DNA from: Bacteroidales bacterium
GTDB lineage: Bacteria; Bacteroidota; Bacteroidia; Bacteroidales; UBA932
NCBI GenBank assembly: GCA_029010575.1
Contig: JAQXKS010000003.1
Location: 35,551 to 99,550 of the forward strand
DNA: 64,000 nt
Direction of reading: 5' to 3'
The position numbers and the translations under genes are program-made. The notes under the pieces were generated by a model, which was given only the letters and a program-made list of their open reading frames with translations, was not told the DNA's origin and made no database searches. Positions 18,250-26,826 of the stretch are shown one piece after another. The first letter of the stretch is position 1. Each line of letters begins with the position of its first letter.

Positions 18250-19702
18250 GACTGCTAAAGGTATAAGTTGGGGATTTGTTGACAATATTGCCAATACCGG
18301 GGTTCTTGCCATCATCAATATCATACTTGCAAATATTCTATCTCCCTACGAGTTTGGTATTATAGGACTGACATCTATTTTCATAACTATTGCCCAGACT
18401 TTGGTGGATAGTGGTTTTACAGGTGCCATAACACGCAAGAAGTCTCCCACCAGAGAGGATTTCAATACAGTCTTCTATACTAATCTTTTCTTTAGTGTTG
18501 TAATTTACCTCATTTTGTACCTGATTGCGCCATTGGTATCAAGTTATTACGATATTCCTGAGCTATGCAGTATAATCAGGGTTCTTTCGCTCTCTGTCAT
18601 TATAGGGGCGTTCTCAATAATCCAGAAGGCTGTGCTTATTATAAGGGTAGATTTCAGAAAACAGGCCATAGTGTCAATTCTCTCATCTGTACCTGCGGGA
18701 ATCATCTCTATCATCCTTGCATTGAATGGATTTGGTGTATGGAGTCTGGTTGCCTTGCAGATTCTCAGAATTCTCTTTATGACGATATTTATTACAGTTT
18801 TCACTCATTGGATTCCTTCTCTTGTATTTTCATTGAAAAGTTTCAGGGAGATGTTTTCATTTGGTAGCAGAATTATGGCTACTGCCATTATAAATGTCAT
18901 TTCTACAGAAATTTTTTCGCTTGTCATCGGAAAGACCAATGGTACATCCACTGTAGGTCTTTATAACAGAGCTGATAAGTTCAAAGGATTGGTCACTCTG
19001 AATATAGGTCTTGTTATCCAGAGAGTTAGTTATCCGGTCCTGGCCTCCATATCTGATGACAGGGAGCGCCAGAAAAGGGCTTACAGAAAAATTCTCAGAA
19101 CTACGGCACTCATCACATTTACCTCTCTTGCCGGTCTTTTTGCCATATCCGAGCCTTTTATTTTAGTTTTAGTGGGTAAAGAGTGGGCTGGTTCTATTTT
19201 GTATCTTAGGATACTTTCACTTTCTGCCATTGCAGTCCCTATTCAAATATGCTGTGGTAACATTATTAATGCAAATGGAAGGTCTGACTATACTTTAAGG
19301 CTTGAGACTTACAGAACATTTCTTACTATTATTCCTATTGCAGTTTGTATTTTCTTTGGAATCGTGCCTATGCTGTACTCGCTAATTTTCACATCAGCAA
19401 TAACATTTACATTGAATTTATACTATGTAGGCAGGGTGATGGATTATCCACCAATGAGTCAGATTAAGGATATTCTACCATTTTTGTTTTTTGCCATACT
19501 TATGTGTATACCTGTCTATTTGCTATCTTATCTACCTTTTTTATCACTTTTTGTTTTAGTTATTCAGCTTGTTTTCGGAGTTGCTCTTACAATATTGTTT
19601 TATGAAATTTTTTACAGGTGCGAAGAGTATGTCGACATAAGGGATGAAATTGTCAGTATACTTAGAAAAATAAAGGGTACCAATGTATTGCGTAAGTCAT
19701 AA
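18227..19702 (+). CDS. Polysaccharide flippase, MOP superfamily (WzxC-like)
   Basis: 491 residues with about 12-14 hydrophobic helices. The start MDDGLKDKTAKGISWGFVDN and the next lines (ILSPYEFGIIGLTSIFITIA, DSGFTGAITRKK) match the lipopolysaccharide-biosynthesis/WzxC branch of polysaccharide transporters, which move lipid-linked glycan units across the inner membrane. LGLYNRADKF-type signature is present as VGLYNRADKFKGL. It overlaps the glycosyltransferase gene by 23 bases, implying translational coupling. Only one glycosyltransferase accompanies it, so the rest of the pathway must be elsewhere. Confidence 0.87.
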   Translation: MDDGLKDKTAKGISWGFVDNIANTGVLAIINIILANILSPYEFGIIGLTSIFITIAQTLVDSGFTGAITRKKSPTREDFNTVFYTNLFFSVVIYLILYLIAPLVSSYYDIPELCSIIRVLSLSVIIGAFSIIQKAVLIIRVDFRKQAIVSILSSVPAGIISIILALNGFGVWSLVALQILRILFMTIFITVFTHWIPSLVFSLKSFREMFSFGSRIMATAIINVISTEIFSLVIGKTNGTSTVGLYNRADKFKGLVTLNIGLVIQRVSYPVLASISDDRERQKRAYRKILRTTALITFTSLAGLFAISEPFILVLVGKEWAGSILYLRILSLSAIAVPIQICCGNIINANGRSDYTLRLETYRTFLTIIPIAVCIFFGIVPMLYSLIFTSAITFTLNLYYVGRVMDYPPMSQIKDILPFLFFAILMCIPVYLLSYLPFLSLFVLVIQLVFGVALTILFYEIFYRCEEYVDIRDEIVSILRKIKGTNVLRKS

Positions 19703-19755
19703 AAAATGAGTAAAATTGCAAGAAATTTTAAAACTATTTTTTAAACACGATATTT

Positions 19756-21702
19756 ATGGAGGAAAAACTTAATTCCAGAGTTCCGGAAGGTCCCTTGGCT
19801 GAAAAATGGACCAAACACAAAGCTGCCATAAAGGTAGTGAGTCCCGCCAACAAAAGAAAGTTGGATATCATTGTGATTGGTACCGGTCTTGGTGGTGCTT
19901 CTGCTGCCGCTGCACTTGGAGAGCTTGGCTATAATGTTAAAATTTTCTGCATCTCAGATTCTCCACGTAGAGCACACTCAATTGCTGCTCAGGGTGGTAT
20001 TAATGCAGCAAAGAACTACAAAAACGACAACGACTCTGTCTATCGTCTCTTCTATGATACCATCAAGGGAGGTGACTACAGAAGCAGGGAGGCTAATGTG
20101 TACAGATTGGCAGAGGTGAGCAACCTGATTATAGACCAATGTGTTGCACAGGGAGTTCCTTTCGCTCGCGATTACGGTGGAACCCTTGATAACCGCTCAT
20201 TCGGTGGTGCTCAGGTGAGCCGTACTTTTTATGCCCGTGGTCAAACCGGACAGCAGCTTCTTCTTGGTGCCTATGCGTCATTGAACAGGCAGATTGCTCT
20301 TGGAACTGTCAAATCATATCCTCGTCATGAAATGTTGGATCTCGTATTGATTGACGGACAGGCTAAAGGTATTATCGCACGAAACCTCGAAACAGGTGAA
20401 ATCGAAAGACATGGAGCACATGCAGTAGTTCTGGCTTCCGGTGGATACGGTAATGTATATTTCCTCTCTACCAATGCTATGAACTCCAATGGTTCAGCAG
20501 CATGGCAGTGTTATAAGAAGGGTGCTTGGTTTGCCAACCCTTGTTTTGCTCAGATTCACCCTACCTGTATTCCTGTGCATGGTGATCAGCAGTCGAAGCT
20601 TACATTGATGTCTGAATCACTCAGAAATGACGGACGTATCTGGGTTCCTAAGAAGATGGAAGATGTAATACGCTTGAGAAAACATGAAGTAAAAGCTTCA
20701 CAGATTCCTGAAGAAGATAGGGATTACTATCTCGAACGCCGTTACCCTGCATTCGGAAACCTTGTTCCCCGTGACGTGGCTTCACGAGCAGCTAAAGAGA
20801 GATGTGATGCAGGTTTTGGTGTAAATGAGACAGGTCTTGCGGTATTCCTTGATTTCTCTACAGCTATCAAGCGTCTTGGTAAAGATAAGATTACTGAACG
20901 ATACGGTAACCTCTTCCAGATGTATGAAAAGATTACTGCTGTCAATCCTTATGAAGAACCTATGATGATCTTCCCTGCAATCCACTACACAATGGGTGGT
21001 ATTTGGGTAGACTACAACCTTCAGACCACAATCCCTGGTCTTTATGCTATTGGTGAAGCTAACTTCTCAGATCACGGTGGAAACCGTCTTGGAGCTTCTG
21101 CACTCATGCAGGGTCTGGCTGACGGATACTTTATCCTTCCATACACCATCGGAGATTACCTCTCATCAAAAATTCAGGAACCTAAGGTAGACATAAATCA
21201 TCCCGCATTCGATCAGGCTGAAAAGGCTATCAAGGAAAAGATCGAAAAGCTCTTTGCAATCAATGGTAAGGAGACTGTAGATTCCATTCATAAGAGACTT
21301 GGTCATATTATGTGGGAAAATGTCGGAATGGCCAGAAATAAGAAAGGACTTGAAAAGGCCATTACAGAAATTCAGGCATTACGCAGCGAATTCTGGAAGA
21401 ATGTCTATGTACCGGGCGAAAACAATGAGTTCAATCAGGAAATCGAAAAGGCTATCCGTCTTGCCGACTATCTTGAAATCGGAGAACTCATGGCTCGTGA
21501 CGCTCTCAATAGAGAAGAATCTTGCGGTGGTCACTTCAGAGAAGAGATGCAGACACCTGAAGGAGAAACCAAACGTGATGACGTTAACTTCGCTTATGTA
21601 AGTGCATGGGAATATACCGGCAGCGAACAGGTTCCTTTGATGCATAAGGAAGACCTTAATTTTGAATTTGTTAAACCTTCTACACGTAATTATAAAGACT
21701 AA
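19756..21702 (+). CDS. sdhA: Fumarate reductase/succinate dehydrogenase flavoprotein subunit
   Basis: 648 residues, the long Bacteroidota form (also called frdA). FAD-binding [20 protein letters not shown] is at residues 42-61. The covalent-flavin region [18 protein letters not shown] has the FAD-linking His at about 74. [23 protein letters not shown] and HYTMGG...[23 protein letters not shown] give the active-site and FAD regions. In this group it normally reduces fumarate to succinate during fermentation, coupled to menaquinol. The iron-sulfur subunit gene follows by 11 bases, but the usual cytochrome b gene upstream is missing; a flippase gene ends 53 bases before the start. Confidence 0.95.
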   Translation: MEEKLNSRVPEGPLAEKWTKHKAAIKVVSPANKRKLDIIVIGTGLGGASAAAALGELGYNVKIFCISDSPRRAHSIAAQGGINAAKNYKNDNDSVYRLFYDTIKGGDYRSREANVYRLAEVSNLIIDQCVAQGVPFARDYGGTLDNRSFGGAQVSRTFYARGQTGQQLLLGAYASLNRQIALGTVKSYPRHEMLDLVLIDGQAKGIIARNLETGEIERHGAHAVVLASGGYGNVYFLSTNAMNSNGSAAWQCYKKGAWFANPCFAQIHPTCIPVHGDQQSKLTLMSESLRNDGRIWVPKKMEDVIRLRKHEVKASQIPEEDRDYYLERRYPAFGNLVPRDVASRAAKERCDAGFGVNETGLAVFLDFSTAIKRLGKDKITERYGNLFQMYEKITAVNPYEEPMMIFPAIHYTMGGIWVDYNLQTTIPGLYAIGEANFSDHGGNRLGASALMQGLADGYFILPYTIGDYLSSKIQEPKVDINHPAFDQAEKAIKEKIEKLFAINGKETVDSIHKRLGHIMWENVGMARNKKGLEKAITEIQALRSEFWKNVYVPGENNEFNQEIEKAIRLADYLEIGELMARDALNREESCGGHFREEMQTPEGETKRDDVNFAYVSAWEYTGSEQVPLMHKEDLNFEFVKPSTRNYKD

Positions 21703-21713
21703 AGGGTATTGTT

Positions 21714-22493
21714 ATGAATTTTACACTTAAAGTTTGGCGTCAGAAAAACGCTAAAGCAAAAGGTCACTTTGAAACATATCAGGTTACCAATATATCTCCT
21801 GACACTTCTTTCCTCGAAATGCTGGATATACTCAATGACCAGCTCATCAAGGAGGGAAATGATCCTGTTGCAGTAAACAAAGGATGTCACTCTTCAGGTC
21901 CTATAGCCTTTGACCACGACTGTAGAGAAGGTATATGTGGTATGTGTTCGCTCTATATCAACGGACACCCTCATGGTCCCGATGATCAGATTACCACTTG
22001 TCAGCTCCACATGAGAAAGTTCAAAGATGGAGAAACCATCACTATTGAACCATGGAGAAGTGCCGGTTTCCCTATTATCAAAGACCTTGTAGTTAACAGA
22101 GGTGCCTTTGACCAGATCCTTCAGGCAGGAGGTTACATCTCTGTAAATACAGGTGCAGCTCAAGATGCAAATGCAATTCTCATTCCTAAGGACAAAGCTG
22201 AAGAGAGTATGGATGCTGCAGCATGTGTAGGATGCGGTGCTTGTGTGGCTACATGTAAGAACGGTTCAGCAATGCTCTTCGTTGCGGCTAGAGTAAGTTC
22301 TCTTGCTCTACTTCCTCAGGGTAGGGTAGAGGCTGCCCGCAGAGCAAAGAATATGGTGGCAAAGATGGACGAACTTGGATTTGGAGCATGCACCAATACT
22401 CAGGCTTGTCAGATGGAATGTCCTAAAGGAATTACTGTTTCTCATATTGCAAGACTCAACAGGGAGTTCCTTTGTGCAAAACTAAAAGACTAA
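21714..22493 (+). CDS. sdhB: Fumarate reductase/succinate dehydrogenase iron-sulfur subunit
   Basis: 259 residues. The [2Fe-2S] cluster cysteines are C70, C75, C78 ([10 protein letters not shown]) and C96. A ferredoxin-like C-terminal domain has [13 protein letters not shown] and later [12 protein letters not shown] for the [4Fe-4S] and [3Fe-4S] clusters. It carries electrons between the membrane quinol site and the flavoprotein. All cluster ligands expected from the family are present. It is 11 bases after sdhA and clearly the same operon; also called frdB. Confidence 0.94.
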   Translation: MNFTLKVWRQKNAKAKGHFETYQVTNISPDTSFLEMLDILNDQLIKEGNDPVAVNKGCHSSGPIAFDHDCREGICGMCSLYINGHPHGPDDQITTCQLHMRKFKDGETITIEPWRSAGFPIIKDLVVNRGAFDQILQAGGYISVNTGAAQDANAILIPKDKAEESMDAAACVGCGACVATCKNGSAMLFVAARVSSLALLPQGRVEAARRAKNMVAKMDELGFGACTNTQACQMECPKGITVSHIARLNREFLCAKLKD

Positions 22494-22505
22494 TTTCAAA
22501 CTATT

Positions 22506-23309
22506 ATGGAATTTTTCGTTACAGCTAACGGAATCCCCATACATATTTCAGTATCCGGAGAGGGGGAGAAGAAGACACTTCTCTTCCTCCACGGATATCT
22601 TGAAACCTTATATATTTGGGATGATTTCAGGTCATTGTTGCCTGCAGGATATAAAAGTGTGGCGATAGATTTGCCGGGACACGGTCTCTCTGGTACACAT
22701 TCCCAATGCAATGATATGAAATTTTACTCAGATGTACTTGTATCTATAGCACATAAACTTAAACTTTCCAACATCCATATAATCGGTCACTCAATGGGCG
22801 GTTATATTGGTCAGCGTGCCATCAAGGAGTATCCGGATTTGTTTGTTTCATTGACACATTTCAATTCAAACCCATATGCCGATAATCCTGATAAGAAAAA
22901 TCAGCGTCTTAAAGAAATCGAACTCGTCGAAAACGGACGTTTGGTGCAACTAGCTCAGATTGCAATACCTAATATGTATGCCAAGCAGAACCTGCGTAAA
23001 TTCGACGAAAAAATCCACGAGACAGTTGAAATGTGCGAAACACACGATCCATTCGGTATATCATCTACAATTAGAGGACTCATGACACGAGAGGATAACG
23101 TGGAGTTTCTAAGAAGCACTTCTACTCCAATAATGTTCATATTTGGTGACAATGATAACTACTTGCCGATGGATAGAGCAAACGAAATAGTTGCTTCATT
23201 ACCAAAAGCAAAATACCATTTCATCAATGAATCAGGACATAATTCCTTTATTGAAAAACCATCTGAGGTAATGAATGCCCTCACCATTTTCGTTGAGAGC
23301 ATTCAATAG
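22506..23309 (+). CDS. Alpha/beta-fold hydrolase
   Basis: 267 residues. LLFLHGYLE gives the oxyanion region, IIGHSMGGYIGQRA the nucleophile elbow with Ser in GHSMG, FIFGDNDNYLP the acid region and NESGHNSFIEKP the catalytic His, so the triad is complete. The substrate is not evident; close families include esterases and MhpC-type hydrolases. It lies 12 bases after sdhB on the same strand and may be read through from that operon. There is no signal peptide, so the protein is cytoplasmic. Confidence 0.87.
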   Translation: MEFFVTANGIPIHISVSGEGEKKTLLFLHGYLETLYIWDDFRSLLPAGYKSVAIDLPGHGLSGTHSQCNDMKFYSDVLVSIAHKLKLSNIHIIGHSMGGYIGQRAIKEYPDLFVSLTHFNSNPYADNPDKKNQRLKEIELVENGRLVQLAQIAIPNMYAKQNLRKFDEKIHETVEMCETHDPFGISSTIRGLMTREDNVEFLRSTSTPIMFIFGDNDNYLPMDRANEIVASLPKAKYHFINESGHNSFIEKPSEVMNALTIFVESIQ

Positions 23310-23324
23310 AAATACACTCTAAAA

Positions 23325-24485
23325 TCAGTATAGAAGGTTATTGAAAGGATACCTTCCGCTATGTATCTCAAGAACGATATTATAAAGGTTGGTCTTGAGA
23401 TTTTCTATGTTTATCTTCTCCTTAGCTGAAATGAAGATACATGGTGTACCCTTTGAAAACCACATCTTTTCGAGTCTTTCAAGCGAAATATTCTCCCTCT
23501 TCTCCACATCTATATCATATTCACTTCTCTCTACGAATTGATAAGCATCTATCTTATTAAATACGATATATGTAGGTTTATCAAGAGCACCAATATCTTT
23601 AAGAGTCTCATTGACCACCTTGATCTGATCTTCAAAATTTGGGTGCGAAACATCGACTACATGAAGGAGAATATCAGCCTCCCTTACCTCGTCAAGAGTA
23701 CTCTTGAAAGATTCAATTAATTGTGTAGGAAGCTTTCTAATAAATCCTACAGTATCAGACAGCAGAAAAGGTACATTCTCTATCACCACTTTTCTTACTG
23801 TGGTATCCAATGTTGCAAATAATTTGTTTTCAGCGAAAACATCGCTCTTGGAGAGAAGATTCATCATAGTACTCTTCCCTGCATTTGTGTATCCTACCAA
23901 GGCTACTCGTACCATAGAACCTCTATTTCCCCTCTGTGATGACATCTGCCTGTCTATCTTCTTAAGCTGTTCCTTAAGCAGACTAATTTTATTAAGAATA
24001 ATACGGCGGTCAGTCTCTATCTGAGATTCACCAGGGCCTCTCATACCAATACCACCCCTCTGACGTTCAAGGTGTGTCCACATTCTGGTAAGTCTTGGAA
24101 GAAGATACTGGTATTGGGCAAGTTCAACTTGCGTTTTGGCATATGCCGTTTTCGCCCTTTGAGCGAAAATATCAAGTATAAGATTAGTTCTGTCAAGAAT
24201 CCTAACTTCAAGCTCCCTCTCAAGATTTCTCAGCTGGGCAGGGGAGAGCTCATCATCGAAGACAACCAATGAAATACCATTCTCGTAAATATACTCCTTA
24301 ATCTCCTCCAGTTTACCTGATCCAACATATGTACGAGAATTAGCTCTATCTAGTTTCTGTGTAAATCTGCGTACACTTTCAGCACCGGCGGTGAGCGCCA
24401 GAAATTCAAGTTCGTCAAGATATTCAGAAACAACCTTCTCATCAACACCTTGTTCAATAACCGCTACAACAACAATCTTTTCCAT
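23325..24485 (-). CDS. hflX: Ribosome-associated GTPase HflX
   Basis: 386 residues. The N-terminal HflX domain includes TYVGSGKLEEIKEYI and VVFDDELSPAQLRNLE. A conserved linker RGGIGMRGPGESQIETDRR follows. The G domain has GYTNAGKSTMMN (P-loop), DTVGFIRKLP (G3) and NKID (G4). HflX splits stalled or stressed 70S ribosomes. The gene is convergent with the alpha/beta hydrolase (15-base gap) and lies downstream of tonB, separated by a hairpin terminator. Confidence 0.95.
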   Translation of the reverse strand: MEKIVVVAVIEQGVDEKVVSEYLDELEFLALTAGAESVRRFTQKLDRANSRTYVGSGKLEEIKEYIYENGISLVVFDDELSPAQLRNLERELEVRILDRTNLILDIFAQRAKTAYAKTQVELAQYQYLLPRLTRMWTHLERQRGGIGMRGPGESQIETDRRIILNKISLLKEQLKKIDRQMSSQRGNRGSMVRVALVGYTNAGKSTMMNLLSKSDVFAENKLFATLDTTVRKVVIENVPFLLSDTVGFIRKLPTQLIESFKSTLDEVREADILLHVVDVSHPNFEDQIKVVNETLKDIGALDKPTYIVFNKIDAYQFVERSEYDIDVEKRENISLERLEKMWFSKGTPCIFISAKEKINIENLKTNLYNIVLEIHSGRYPFNNLLY

Positions 24486-24509
24486 CTATCTGATCTGCAT
24501 AATATAAAA

Positions 24510-24531
24510 GAAGCTGACTTTCGCCAGCTTC
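24510..24531 (-). terminator. Terminator after tonB
   Basis: On the minus strand an imperfect 9-10-bp stem (24532-24523 with 24518-24509) with a GAAA-type loop is followed by TTTTAT. It lies in the 69-base gap between tonB and hflX. Confidence 0.65.
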
Positions 24532-24554
24532 TCGATTTTGAAAATACATCAATA

Positions 24555-25250
24555 TTAATTTCTCAACTGGAAGTGAACAGGGAAGTTATAAGTAACACGA
24601 ACTGCTCTGTCTCTCTGTTTTCCGGGTTTCCATTTAGGTGAAGATGCAACCACTCTGACAGCTTCCTTATCAAGTGAAGGGTCAATACCTCTGAGTACTT
24701 TAATATTGGTAATAGAACCATCTGCCTCAATGGTAAACTGCAGGGTAACCTTTCCCTGAATACCATTTTCTCTAGCGACATCAGGATAAACAAGGTTCTT
24801 TCCTACCCAACGTGAGAAAGCATTGGCATCTCCGCCCATGAATGAAGGTTTTTCTTCAACCAATGAGAAAGGAATAGCCTCTTCAACAATCTCTTCTTCG
24901 TAAACGTCAGCTACGTAGTCCATAATTTCAACACCCATGCTTGCATCATCTTCCAAACTGATGAACAAATCTGTGTCTACAACGATGTTGTCATCCACGA
25001 TGTCAATCTGGTCTGAAAGGACAGGCACCTTTGGTGCTTCAGGAGGAGGAGGAGGAGCTTCAGTAGTAATAGGAACTGTTTCAACCTCAATCACTACTGC
25101 CGTTTCTTCTTCAAACACAGCCTCTTTCTTATCAGCTGTACTCCACTCGAAGGCAGTCAAAGTTATGCCTAAAGCAATAATCAAGCCTAATTCTCTGTAG
25201 AATAGCTTGGTATTCTCGATATCCGCTTTCGGAGATTTTTTAACTTCCAT
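24555..25250 (-). CDS. tonB: Energy transducer TonB
   Basis: 231 residues. A cytoplasmic start, one membrane helix (about 25-42, ELGLIIALGITLTAFEW), a proline-rich periplasmic spacer (TTEAPPPPPEAPKVP) and a C-terminal TonB_C domain. The last contains WVGKNLVYPDVARENGIQGK, FTIEADGSITNIKVLRGIDP and SPKWKPGKQRDRAVRVTYNF. TonB passes proton-motive-force energy from ExbBD to outer-membrane receptors such as SusC proteins. exbB/exbD are not next to it. A -7 box lies at 25282-25275 on its strand. Confidence 0.94.
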   Translation of the reverse strand: MEVKKSPKADIENTKLFYRELGLIIALGITLTAFEWSTADKKEAVFEEETAVVIEVETVPITTEAPPPPPEAPKVPVLSDQIDIVDDNIVVDTDLFISLEDDASMGVEIMDYVADVYEEEIVEEAIPFSLVEEKPSFMGGDANAFSRWVGKNLVYPDVARENGIQGKVTLQFTIEADGSITNIKVLRGIDPSLDKEAVRVVASSPKWKPGKQRDRAVRVTYNFPVHFQLRN

Positions 25251-25274
25251 TTCGTTTAGTTCTTAATTTTGTTT

Positions 25275-25282
25275 CAAAAGTA
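25275..25282 (-). promoter_or_regulatory. Putative -7 box of tonB
   Basis: CAAAAGTA on plus reads TACTTTTG on minus, matching TAnnTTTG, 25 bases before the tonB start. Confidence 0.4.
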
Positions 25283-25332
25283 GTCAATATTTTTCAAAGT
25301 AACGATAAATCGTAACAAAAATATTGATTTTT

Positions 25333-26274
25333 TTATATAAGACCTAACTCGTGAAGTATTTTATTGGTATTTCTCTGTTTTGCAGCTCCTTCGTGGAATC
25401 TGGTTTCTTCTTCAGCAGTGATATCAAGTTTGATGATTTTTTCAACACCATCTTTACCGATTACGATAGGAACTCCCAGACAGATATCCTCTTCGCCGTA
25501 TTCGCCGTTCTGAGGAACAGAGCAGGGGATTATTCTCTTTTCGTCGAGTATGATAGCTCTAACAAGACTTGCAGCGCATGCACCTGGAGCATAGAATGCA
25601 GATGTACCCATGAGTTTGGTAATAGTAGCTCCACCAACCATGGTGTCAGCAATGATCTTTTCTCTTTCCTCTTCTGAAAGAACCTTTTCAATCTTTCCGC
25701 CTCTATAGCTTACGCTACTCATCAAAGGAACCATTGTAACGTCACCGTGTGCGCCGATAACCATTCCGTCAACGTCGCATACAGGGCAACCAAGAGCCTG
25801 ACTAAGATAGTAGATGAAACGGCTGCTGTCAAGCGCTCCACCCATACCGATAAGGTGATTGGGTTTGATATTACATGTCTTGTGAGCCAGATAAGTCATA
25901 GTATCCATAGGGTTAGAAACCATGATAATGAAAGCATCAGGAGAGTATTTGATTACATTTCCTACTACTTCGCTGACTATCTTGGCATTGGTTCCGATAA
26001 GATCTTCACGAGTCATGCCAGGTTTTCTGGGTATTCCTGAGGTAACCACAACCACATCAGAATTTGCAGTAGCTTCATAATTGTTGGTAACACCAGTAAT
26101 CTTGGCTGTAAGTCCCATGATTTTTGCGCTCTGGGCCATATCAATTGCCTTACCTTCAGCGAAACCTTCTCTAACATCTAGAAGAACGAGCTCTTTGACA
26201 ATATTCCAGCTTGCCAATACATTAGCGCAGGTTGCACCAACATTGCCTACGCCGATTACACTTACTTTTGACAT
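25333..26274 (-). CDS. mdh: Malate dehydrogenase
   Basis: 313 residues of the LDH-like MDH type. The NAD-binding motif VIGVGNVGATCANVLA begins at residue 5, with the NAD-selecting Asp in VLLDV. The substrate loop GIPRKPGMTREDLIGTN carries the arginines for malate/oxaloacetate, and the catalytic His is in VIGAHGDVTMVPL. In a fermentative Bacteroidales it reduces oxaloacetate to malate on the way to fumarate, upstream of the fumarate reductase encoded at 19756-22493. It is divergent from ybeY. Confidence 0.96.
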   Translation of the reverse strand: MSKVSVIGVGNVGATCANVLASWNIVKELVLLDVREGFAEGKAIDMAQSAKIMGLTAKITGVTNNYEATANSDVVVVTSGIPRKPGMTREDLIGTNAKIVSEVVGNVIKYSPDAFIIMVSNPMDTMTYLAHKTCNIKPNHLIGMGGALDSSRFIYYLSQALGCPVCDVDGMVIGAHGDVTMVPLMSSVSYRGGKIEKVLSEEEREKIIADTMVGGATITKLMGTSAFYAPGACAASLVRAIILDEKRIIPCSVPQNGEYGEEDICLGVPIVIGKDGVEKIIKLDITAEEETRFHEGAAKQRNTNKILHELGLI

Positions 26275-26340
26275 AATTTAAAAAGTTGTTATATTTACGA
26301 AATATTTTTAAAAAGTAATCAATACAAAAACCGGACCTAT

Positions 26341-26826
26341 ATGATAACATTTGAAGTAATAAATGCAACTTTCAGTCTTCAGTGCAAAAATGCAATTAAA
26401 AATTGGATTAAAGAAATATTACTTCTTAAAAATCTAAAGCCAGGTGCAATAAACTTCATTTTTGCTGATGATGAGTATGTTTTGCAAACCAACAGAGAGT
26501 TTTTGGGTCACGATTACTACACAGATATAATAACATTCGACACCTCAGAATATGATCCTTTTCACATTTCCAAAGGGAAAATTTCAGCCGATATAATAAT
26601 AAGTCTGGATACAGTATTAGCAAACTCCCAAGAGTATGGTTCTACCTTTACAGAAGAACTCTACCGTGTAATGAGTCACGGACTTTTTCATCTTATAGGT
26701 TATGATGACCATAATGAAGATGATGTTAAAGAGATGAGAGCTGCGGAAAACGAAGCATTGAGTATCTCTATAGAATTAAATTTGCCGATGCAGAAATACA
26801 CAAAATCAAATGACAGAAAGATATAA
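26341..26826 (+). CDS. ybeY: rRNA maturation RNase YbeY
   Basis: 161 residues, the normal size. YbeY is a metal-dependent endoribonuclease in 16S rRNA 3'-end maturation and ribosome quality control. LQTNREFLGHDYYTDIITFD (about 48-67) and the metal site SHGLFHLIGYDD, with H113 and H117, identify it. The third ligand position is Asp123, with His124 next to it, instead of the textbook spacing. The end overlaps the mnmG start by 17 bases, suggesting translational coupling. Confidence 0.92.
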   Translation: MITFEVINATFSLQCKNAIKNWIKEILLLKNLKPGAINFIFADDEYVLQTNREFLGHDYYTDIITFDTSEYDPFHISKGKISADIIISLDTVLANSQEYGSTFTEELYRVMSHGLFHLIGYDDHNEDDVKEMRAAENEALSISIELNLPMQKYTKSNDRKI

